DNA of 11,971 bases, taken from Burkholderiales bacterium. Its GTDB lineage: Bacteria; Pseudomonadota; Gammaproteobacteria; Burkholderiales; Burkholderiaceae_C. The notes under the pieces are model-generated. The model had not been told where the DNA came from. It was given only the letters and a program-made list of their open reading frames with translations, and did no database searches. The DNA is taken from the NCBI GenBank assembly GCA_947372225.1, contig CANBSV010000084.1, positions 1 to 11,971 on the forward strand. The letters run 5' to 3'. Shown in pieces: positions 6,953 through 11,971 of the stretch (position 1 is the first letter of the stretch; each line of letters begins with the position of its first letter). The position numbers were made by a program, and so were the translations under genes.

Positions 6953-7225
6953 ATGAGCGCGCCCTCCTGGATGGACCTGCTGGGTTATGCAGCCGCCAGC
7001 CTCACCACCGCCTCGTTCATCCCCCAGGCCTGGCTGACGTTTCGCACGGGCAACGTGCAGGGCATCTCGCTGGCGATGTACGCCACGTTCACCATCGGCG
7101 TGGCGCTGTGGCTGGGCTACGGCTGGATGCTGGGCGCGTGGCCGATCGTGGTGGCGAACGCCATCACGCTTGTGCTGGCGCTGGCCATCCTGACGATGAA
7201 GCTGCGCGGGGGACGCCGCGGCTGA
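6953..7225 (+). CDS. SemiSWEET (PQ-loop/MtN3-type) small membrane transporter
   Basis: The 90-residue product has three predicted membrane helices (roughly 8-28, 40-60, 64-84), the size and topology of a bacterial SemiSWEET half-transporter, which dimerises to carry sugars across the inner membrane. The PQ motif is in SFIPQAWLTF (21-30), followed by RTGNVQGIS and an ALWLGYG helix end; these are typical of the family. The substrate cannot be read from the sequence. The ATG follows AGAAAGG at a suitable distance, 31 bp after dacB, and one operon with dacB is likely. The C-terminus ends in a basic KLRGGRRG tail, consistent with a cytosolic end. Confidence 0.88.
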   Translation: MSAPSWMDLLGYAAASLTTASFIPQAWLTFRTGNVQGISLAMYATFTIGVALWLGYGWMLGAWPIVVANAITLVLALAILTMKLRGGRRG

Positions 7226-7242
7226 GCCGCCGTGCGCCCCCA

Positions 7243-7261
7243 AACCCGATCAGAACGGGTT
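7243..7261. terminator. Small bidirectional hairpin between convergent genes
   Basis: AACCCG (7243-7248) pairs with CGGGTT (7256-7261) around a 7-base loop. It sits between the SemiSWEET stop and the convergent lipoprotein gene and includes that gene's stop codon. No clear T-run follows on either strand, so a terminator role is only possible. It is the sole hairpin I see in this 24-bp convergent gap. Confidence 0.3.
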
Positions 7262-8284
7262 GTTGTTGATGATGGCCAGCGCACCGCTGGACAGCAGCGA
7301 ATGGCCGATCGGGCCGAAGTTCGCACCCTTGGCCCACAGCCAGGTGGCGTCGGTGGCCGCGGCGGCGGTACCGATGGCCGGCTGCAGGGTCGATGACGTG
7401 CATTGCAGCAGGTCGGCAGGAACGCAGGCGGCATCCGTGATGTTCAGAATCCCCGCTTGAGAAGCAGCCTTCGCGTTGTTCACGATGTTGACGAAGGTGT
7501 CGAAGATGTTGATCTGGCCGATGCTTCGGCCGTTGATGGTGATCTTCGAACGCAACTCGTCGTTGAAGGCTCTGGTGATGGCGGTGAGCAACGTCCGGCT
7601 GCCCGCACCGCCGGCACCCGACTCTTCAGCGTAGGCGTAAGGCGAGTCCCCGACGTTGGGGATCAGCACATACAGCGCACGGGCCTTGTCGTTCGACCCG
7701 TACTGGGTGACACGATCAAACTGAGATGCCAGTACGGCACCGCGACGTGCGGCCTCGGCCAGAGCCGCAGTCTGTGTCAGGGTGCTGGCGCGCACGCTTT
7801 GGTAGAGCTCCAGCACGTCGTTGGTACCCACCATGATGGTGACCAGATCCGACTTGACCAGCGCCACGTGCTCCACGTTCAAAAAGTGATCGATCTGGGC
7901 CACCAGATCGGCCACCTTGGCACCGGCCTGGGCCCGGATGAAGGCCGTCGGCGTTGCCGTGGGGTTGTCATTGCACTCGGCATAGACCAGACCGAAGTTG
8001 TAGGCCACCGTTTGGATCCACAAAGGATCCGCGAAACAGTCGGGCGTGGTGGTGCTCGGGGTGAAGCCGTTGATGCTGTACTTCTTGGCGTCCAAGGCGA
8101 GCGGAGTCGACGGCGTCGTGAGCACGCTGGCTTCATCACCAAACGCGAAGAGCCGCGAGGGCCGGTAGTTGGTACCACCACCGCCACCGCCGCACGATGC
8201 CAGCAACAAGGACCCCGCGACAGTCAACGCCACCAGGCTGCTGCGCAGCGCCACGGCGCTCCACCGATCGGTTCTGAAATTCAT
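7250..8284 (-). CDS. SGNH/GDSL-like lipoprotein lacking the usual catalytic Ser
   Basis: A 344-residue exported protein. Residues 1-30 are a lipoprotein signal with R4, R7 and R14, a hydrophobic stretch and the lipobox LAS|C31, followed by a six-Gly linker. The body resembles SGNH/GDSL esterases: block I is LFAFGDEAS (45-53), where the usual nucleophile Ser of GDS is E51; block III is MVGTNDVLELY (151-161) with N155; the C-terminal block retains a GH pair (GPIGHSLLSSG, H328). PLWIQTVAYNFG and AKVADLVAQID also fit the family. I recall similar GDE-bearing lipoproteins in other Burkholderiales, so this is probably a subfamily trait, not a sequence error. Esterase activity is doubtful unless S53 or another residue substitutes. 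ATG 8284 is preceded by GGGAG five bases away. It lies 38 bp after the sua5-type gene on the same strand. Confidence 0.8.
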   Translation of the reverse strand: MNFRTDRWSAVALRSSLVALTVAGSLLLASCGGGGGGTNYRPSRLFAFGDEASVLTTPSTPLALDAKKYSINGFTPSTTTPDCFADPLWIQTVAYNFGLVYAECNDNPTATPTAFIRAQAGAKVADLVAQIDHFLNVEHVALVKSDLVTIMVGTNDVLELYQSVRASTLTQTAALAEAARRGAVLASQFDRVTQYGSNDKARALYVLIPNVGDSPYAYAEESGAGGAGSRTLLTAITRAFNDELRSKITINGRSIGQINIFDTFVNIVNNAKAASQAGILNITDAACVPADLLQCTSSTLQPAIGTAAAATDATWLWAKGANFGPIGHSLLSSGALAIINNNPF

Positions 8285-8322
8285 GCGGACTCCCAAGAAA
8301 AAGGTGATTGTGGTCGGCTCAG

Positions 8323-9333
8323 TCAGGCAGCAGCTCGAGCGAGGCGGTCTCTGACGCCGTCCCACTCGGCGGCGTCGGGCGGCAACTCCACCCAGATCTG
8401 CTGCGCGCCGCGGTCATCGAAGCTGCGCAGCACACTGAACAGTTCGTGGGCGACTTCGGCGGCGCCCGATGGCATGGTCTGGTGGATCACCGCAGCCTGA
8501 GCCGGCAACGGGTGGCGCGAATATACCGCCAGCCTCGGAACCGACCGGCTCGCCTCGCCCAAGCGCGTCGAGGTGAATTCTTCAAGCTCGGAGCCCAACT
8601 GCTGCGCGCTGAGCAAACGCACGCGGGCGCGAGGCGCGTAGTGGGTCTCGAGCGTGCCCGAGGCCCGGGGTGCTGCGGCATCGCGCTCCAGCAGGGGCTG
8701 CCCGAGCGCCGCTTCGATCGCCTGACGAGTGAGGGTGCCCGGTCGCAGCAGCACCGGGCGGCCGCGCGAGCAGTCGATGATGGTCGACTCTATGCCCACC
8801 GGACAGTCTCCGCCATCAAGCACCCGGAGGCCGGGCTCATCGCCGAGTTCTGACACCACATGGGCTGCGCTGGTCGGGCTCAGGCGGCCGAAGCGATTGG
8901 CACTGGGCGCTGCAACACCCATGACACCCCGCAGCGCAGCCGCGCGCAGCAAAGCCAGCGCCACCGGGTGGTCGGGGCAGCGCAGCCCGATCGTGGATTG
9001 CCCGCCGGCTGATGCCGCCGCCAACCCCGCCGCACGCGGGACGATCACGGTCAAGGGCCCGGGCCAGAACGCGGCGGTCAAGCGCTGCGCCAGCGCGGGC
9101 CAGTCGTCGCAAAACAGCGAGACCGAGGCCACATCGGCCAGATGCACGATCAACGGGTGATCGGCGGGGCGGCCCTTGGCCCGGAATATCCGCGCCACCG
9201 CCGCGTCATCGTCGGCACGCGCGCCCAGGCCGTAGACCGTTTCAGTGGGGAACGCGACCAACCCGCATGCCGCGAGCACATCGGCGCACGACGCGATCGC
9301 TACCGGGTCATGGCCGTCGAGCACAGGGTTCAA
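8323..9333 (-). CDS. sua5: L-threonylcarbamoyladenylate synthase, two-domain Sua5 type
   Basis: Makes threonylcarbamoyl-AMP from threonine, bicarbonate and ATP, the first step of tRNA t6A37 synthesis. The N-terminal YrdC/TsaC domain shows LVAFPTETVYGLGA (25-38), FRAKGRPADHPLIVH (50-64), FWPGPLTVI, STIGLRCPDHP, APSANRFGRLSPTSA and VGIESTIID. A linker with THYAPRARVRLL leads into a C-terminal Sua5 domain (LAVYSRHPLP, LFSVLRSFDDRGAQQIWVE), so this is the long, about 336-residue form and not the short TsaC. The start is uncertain: TTG 9333 has GAGGTG nine bases upstream and gives MNPVLDGHDP; GTG 9345 and GTG 9324 are alternatives. Only about 13 bp separate it from the end of purK, so it should be co-transcribed with purE-purK. 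It is functionally linked to tsaB in the same window. Confidence 0.94.
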   Translation of the reverse strand: MNPVLDGHDPVAIASCADVLAACGLVAFPTETVYGLGARADDDAAVARIFRAKGRPADHPLIVHLADVASVSLFCDDWPALAQRLTAAFWPGPLTVIVPRAAGLAAASAGGQSTIGLRCPDHPVALALLRAAALRGVMGVAAPSANRFGRLSPTSAAHVVSELGDEPGLRVLDGGDCPVGIESTIIDCSRGRPVLLRPGTLTRQAIEAALGQPLLERDAAAPRASGTLETHYAPRARVRLLSAQQLGSELEEFTSTRLGEASRSVPRLAVYSRHPLPAQAAVIHQTMPSGAAEVAHELFSVLRSFDDRGAQQIWVELPPDAAEWDGVRDRLARAAA

Positions 9334-9341
9334 GCGGTCAC

Positions 9342-9347
9342 GCACCT
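9342..9347 (-). promoter_or_regulatory. Ribosome binding site suggesting a TTG start for sua5
   Basis: GAGGTG on the minus strand begins at the last base of the purK stop and stands nine bases before TTG 9333. The competing GTG at 9345 lies within this motif and has no purine-rich site of its own upstream. Confidence 0.4.
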
Positions 9348-10519
9348 CAAAACGCTGGCAGGCCAAGAAGGCCGGCGGCCTCGATCGCAACGGCGCGCGC
9401 CTGGGCGGCGCTGGCAGCGGTGACCGTGAGGTGGCCCATCTTGCGTGCGGGGCGTGGCGTGGTCTTGCCGTACTGGTGCAAATGCACGCCGGGCAGCGCC
9501 AGCACCCGTGCCCAGTCCGGCTCGCGGATGACCTCGGGCGCCAACGTGTCAGCGCAAAACCAGAGATCACCGAGCAGGTTGAGCATCACCGCCGGCGAAT
9601 GCAGCCGCGGTGCGACCAGCGGCGCACCGGTCATCGCCCGCACCTGCAAGTCGAACTGCGACAACTCGCAGGCGTCGACGCTGTAGTGGCCGGAGTTGTG
9701 CGGGCGTGGTGCCATTTCGTTGGCCACCAGCCGCCCGTCTTGCAGCACGAAGAACTCGACGCACAGCACGCCGACGTAATCCAGAGACTCGGCCACACGG
9801 TGCGCGGCTTCGATCGCCTGCTGCTGCAGCGAGGGTGGCACGTCGGGCGCGGGCACCTGCGTGACAGCCAGGATGCCGTCGCGATGCAGGTTTTGCTGCA
9901 AAGGGAAGTGCACGATCTGGCCATCAGCGCCGCGGACCACGATCACGCTCACCTCGTGGGCCAGCGGCAGTCGCTGCTCAAGCACCGCCGAGACACCGCC
10001 GAGCGCCACCCAGGCCGCAGCCAGTTCGGCACGCGTGCCCACACGCGCCTGACCCTTGCCGTCGTAGCCCATGCGCGTGGTTTTCAAAATGCCGGGCAGC
10101 AGGTGGTCGGGCACCGCATCGAGTTGCGCGGCGGTTTCGATCAGGGCGTGTGGCGCGCAGGGCACTGCGCAATTCGCGAAATGGCGTTTCTCGGCCGCAC
10201 GGTCCTGGCACACCGCCACCGCCGCCGCCCCGGGCGACACCGGCCGCCGCGTGGCCAACGCTTGCAACGCCGCGGCTGGCACGTTCTCGAACTCGGTGGT
10301 GATCGCCGCGCAGCGCTCGGCAAGTCGGGCCAGGCCCTGCTCGTCGAGGTAACCCGTTTGCACGTGGTGGTGTGCAACCAGGCCTGCCGGGCTGGCCGGA
10401 TCGCTGTCGAGCACCACCGTGAAGTAGCCCATCTGCTGGGCCGCGTGCACGAACATGCGGCCGAGCTGGCCGCCACCCATGACGCCCAAGGTGGCGCCGG
10501 GCGCGATGAAACCGCTCAT
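9347..10519 (-). CDS. purK: PurK: N5-carboxyaminoimidazole ribonucleotide synthase
   Basis: An ATP-grasp enzyme that carboxylates AIR with bicarbonate and ATP to N5-CAIR in de novo purine synthesis. The 390-residue product opens with GVMGGGQLGRMFVHAAQQMG (12-31). It continues with TTEFENVP, ILKTTRMGYDGKGQ (ATP-grasp Lys and glycine loop), AHEVSVIVVRG, VEFFVLQDGRLVANEMAPRP, HNSGH (metal and substrate site) and a C-terminal LPGVHLHQYGK. All are family hallmarks and nothing is missing. The ATG overlaps the purE stop by 4 bp (ATGA), the common purE-purK translational coupling. PurK supplies the PurE substrate. Confidence 0.97.
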   Translation of the reverse strand: MSGFIAPGATLGVMGGGQLGRMFVHAAQQMGYFTVVLDSDPASPAGLVAHHHVQTGYLDEQGLARLAERCAAITTEFENVPAAALQALATRRPVSPGAAAVAVCQDRAAEKRHFANCAVPCAPHALIETAAQLDAVPDHLLPGILKTTRMGYDGKGQARVGTRAELAAAWVALGGVSAVLEQRLPLAHEVSVIVVRGADGQIVHFPLQQNLHRDGILAVTQVPAPDVPPSLQQQAIEAAHRVAESLDYVGVLCVEFFVLQDGRLVANEMAPRPHNSGHYSVDACELSQFDLQVRAMTGAPLVAPRLHSPAVMLNLLGDLWFCADTLAPEVIREPDWARVLALPGVHLHQYGKTTPRPARKMGHLTVTAASAAQARAVAIEAAGLLGLPAF

Positions 10520-11010
10520 GTGAGTTGTGCGGTCATCGCCCGGGCAACGTCGGTCTGGCGGGCTCGATAGGCCTCGAGCCGCAAGCGCAGCGCATCGTCG
10601 GCCACGGCGAACATGGCCACCGCGAACAGCGCCGCATTGGCCGCGCCCGCGGTGCCGATGGCGAAGGTCGCCACCGGAATGCCCTTGGGCATCTGAACGA
10701 TGGAATGCAGCGAGTCCACCCCCTGCAAATGCCGGCTGGCCACCGGCACGCCGAGCACGGGCACGGTGGTCTTGGCGGCGAGCATGCCGGGCAGGTGCGC
10801 TGCGCCGCCTGCGCCGGCGATGATGGCCTTGAGGCCCCTCGGGCCAGCCGATTCGGCATAGGCAAACATGTCGTCGGGCATGCGGTGAGCCGACACCACG
10901 CGGGCCTCGAAGGGAATGTCAAACTCGGCGAGAATCTCGGTGGCTGCACGCAGGGTTTCCCAGTCGCTGCTGGACCCCATCACCACCCCCACCACGGCAG
11001 GCGCGTTCAT
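10516..11010 (-). CDS. purE: PurE class I: N5-CAIR mutase
   Basis: Converts N5-CAIR to CAIR in purine synthesis. The 164-residue product has the class I motifs GSSSDW (12-17), VVSAHRMPDDM with the catalytic His (H42), IIAGAGGAAHLPGM, GVPVASRHLQGVDSLHSIVQ and MPKGIPVATFAIG. Presence of purK immediately downstream confirms the class I mutase and not the class II carboxylase. The ATG at 11010 follows GGAG (11018-11021) at seven bases. It is the first gene of the purE-purK-(sua5-lipoprotein) series and diverges from the thioredoxin-TPR gene. A -10-like TACAAT lies upstream. Confidence 0.97.
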   Translation of the reverse strand: MNAPAVVGVVMGSSSDWETLRAATEILAEFDIPFEARVVSAHRMPDDMFAYAESAGPRGLKAIIAGAGGAAHLPGMLAAKTTVPVLGVPVASRHLQGVDSLHSIVQMPKGIPVATFAIGTAGAANAALFAVAMFAVADDALRLRLEAYRARQTDVARAMTAQLT

Positions 11011-11040
11011 GGCCTCGCTCCGTCTTCTGCAAAGCGTTCA

Positions 11041-11046
11041 ATTGTA
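11041..11046 (-). promoter_or_regulatory. Candidate -10 box for purE
   Basis: TACAAT on the minus strand (5/6 of TATAAT) lies 30 bp before the purE ATG, in the 98-bp gap shared with the divergent thioredoxin-TPR gene. No convincing -35 is at 16-18 bp. I saw no recognisable PurR operator. Two GGCGCC palindromes (11047-11052 and 11069-11074) flank the likely upstream region. Confidence 0.35.
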
Positions 11047-11108
11047 GGCGCCGCGGCTCCCTGACACGGGCGCCGACCGCTGCGTCACCAAGCACACGAC
11101 ACGACACC

Positions 11109-11971
11109 ATGATCGACATTTCCCTCAAGAACCTGCAAGCCGATCTGATCGAAGCCTCGCTCACACGCCCGGTGCTGCTCGACATCTGGGCGCCCTGGTG
11201 CGGGCCATGCAAGTCGCTCGGGCCGCTGCTCGAAAAGCTTGAAGTCGCCTACGCCGGCCGCTTCGCGCTGGCCAAGCTGGACTCGGACGCCGAGCCCGAC
11301 ATCGCCGGGCAGCTCTCGCAGATGTTCGGCGTGCGCAGCATCCCGTTTTGCGTGATGTTCAAGGACGGCCAGCCGGTCGACGGCTTCGTGGGCGCGCTGC
11401 CTGAAGCCGAGATCCGTCAGTTCCTCGACAAGCACGTGCCCTCGCCGGAAGAACTGGCTGCCGAAGAAGACGTGGAGGCCGCCGAAGCCATGCTGGCCGA
11501 TGGCCACACCGACGACGCCATCGCATTGCTGATGGACGCGGTGGCCACCAACCCTGCCAACGACACCGCCCGCTTCGATTGTCTGCGCGCGCTGTTGATG
11601 GCAGGGCGCATCGACGAAGCCCGCGTCGTCTACAACCCGGTGGCTGGTGCCGTGCTGCCAGACGCGCGGCTGGTGGCTTGCGGCCGCTGGCTGGCGGCGT
11701 GCGAAGCGGCGGTCGCGTCGCGCTCGCCCGATGTGCTGGCCGCTGCCATTGCGGCCAACCGGCGAGATTTCGAGGCGCGCTTCGAGTTGGCGCAACTTCA
11801 CTTTGCCGCCCAGCGCTTCACCGAGGCGATGGACGAACTGCTCGAGATCGTGATGCGCGACAAGGCCTGGAACGGCGAAGCCGCCCGCAAGACCTACGTG
11901 GCGGTGCTCGAAGTGATGAGCAAACCCGCCGCCAAACCGGAAGCTGCGGCCCCCAAGGGCACGCTCGAAAT
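11109..11971 (+). CDS. cnoX: Thioredoxin-TPR protein of the CnoX/YbbN type, 3' end beyond window
   Basis: The N-terminal thioredoxin domain carries WAPWCGPCK (27-35), an intact CxxC pair, and VRSIPFCVMFKDGQPVDGF (75-93) with the cis-Pro at P79. The rest is helical TPR-like sequence beginning about EELAAEEDVEAAEAM and including DGHTDDAIALLMDAV and FELAQLHFAAQRFTEAMDELL. This order matches E. coli CnoX (YbbN), a chaperedoxin that protects clients from oxidation and aggregation and hands them to GroEL and DnaK. The segments GQPVDGF, LPEAEIRQFLDK and VPSPEEL closely parallel what I recall of YbbN. Unlike E. coli CnoX, which lacks the first active-site Cys, this protein keeps CGPC and could have redox activity. 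The 287 residues seen are about the full family length, so the stop should be near. ATG 11109 has no clear ribosome binding site. Confidence 0.9.
   Translation, partial: MIDISLKNLQADLIEASLTRPVLLDIWAPWCGPCKSLGPLLEKLEVAYAGRFALAKLDSDAEPDIAGQLSQMFGVRSIPFCVMFKDGQPVDGFVGALPEAEIRQFLDKHVPSPEELAAEEDVEAAEAMLADGHTDDAIALLMDAVATNPANDTARFDCLRALLMAGRIDEARVVYNPVAGAVLPDARLVACGRWLAACEAAVASRSPDVLAAAIAANRRDFEARFELAQLHFAAQRFTEAMDELLEIVMRDKAWNGEAARKTYVAVLEVMSKPAAKPEAAAPKGTLE

Noticed and set aside
8163..8190. CCACCGCCACCGCC-type short repeat
   Set aside because: It encodes the poly-Gly linker after the lipobox Cys; such linkers are common in Burkholderiales lipoproteins, and it is too short to be a repeat array.
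9346..9570. N-terminal extension of the sua5 frame into purK
   Set aside because: It overlaps the conserved C-terminus of PurK in another frame and precedes the normal Sua5 start region; the residues are Arg/Pro/Ser-rich noise.
7403..10570. Plus-strand open frames of 365 and 441 codons opposite the lipoprotein, sua5 and purK
   Set aside because: They are antisense to well-supported genes and have no family motif.
11085..11801. Minus-strand open frame of 238 codons opposite the CnoX-like gene
   Set aside because: The plus strand encodes a clear thioredoxin WCGPC motif and TPR helices here; the minus product is a shadow.
1..11971. Defence island, prophage, insertion sequence or CRISPR array
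   Set aside because: Every stretch is covered by recognisable core genes or gaps under 100 bp; I saw no transposase, integrase, direct-repeat array or shift in base composition.

Overview
The window is about 12 kb of very GC-rich, gene-dense chromosomal DNA that looks like core genome. Operons that overlap tightly, the makeup of the tsaB-rimI-uracil-DNA glycosylase cluster, a DUF6279 lipoprotein, a DUF1853 protein, a poly-Gly lipoprotein and the amino-acid composition together suggest a betaproteobacterium of the order Burkholderiales, perhaps near Leptothrix/Rubrivivax/Ideonella. That placement is inferred from family knowledge, not from a search. I see no mobile element, phage gene, CRISPR array, tRNA or rRNA. 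Many long open frames on opposite strands are GC-driven shadows and are left out.

Layout, left to right. At 1-825 (minus) lies a nearly complete DUF6279-type lipoprotein gene, divergent from glmU (923-2317, plus), which makes UDP-GlcNAc for the cell envelope. The 3' end of glmU overlaps by 14 bp the end of a four-gene minus-strand operon. Read in its own direction this is tsaB (t6A partner), rimI (S18 N-acetyltransferase), a family-4 Fe-S uracil-DNA glycosylase and a DUF1853 protein, every junction overlapping. Divergent from tsaB, on plus, is dacB (PBP4, peptidoglycan DD-peptidase), followed after 31 bp by a small SemiSWEET transporter. These run into a second minus-strand series that reads purE, purK, a Sua5-type threonylcarbamoyl-AMP synthase, and a lipoprotein with a degenerate SGNH/GDSL domain. 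At the right edge, divergent from purE, is a thioredoxin-TPR protein of the CnoX (YbbN) type that runs off the window.

Functional themes: cell envelope (glmU, dacB, two lipoproteins), tRNA t6A modification (tsaB and sua5, about 3 kb apart), ribosomal protein modification (rimI), DNA repair (uracil-DNA glycosylase and possibly DUF1853), purine synthesis (purE/purK) and proteostasis (cnoX-like).

No clear new multi-gene system is visible. The most interesting point is the N-terminus of the uracil-DNA glycosylase. It resembles the N-terminal clamp-loader-binding peptide of the DNA polymerase III psi subunit (HolD), and the gene sits beside rimI, where holD sits in E. coli. Second-tier points are a GDSL-like lipoprotein whose catalytic Ser position is Glu, a possible nuclease core in DUF1853, and an ambiguous dacB start.
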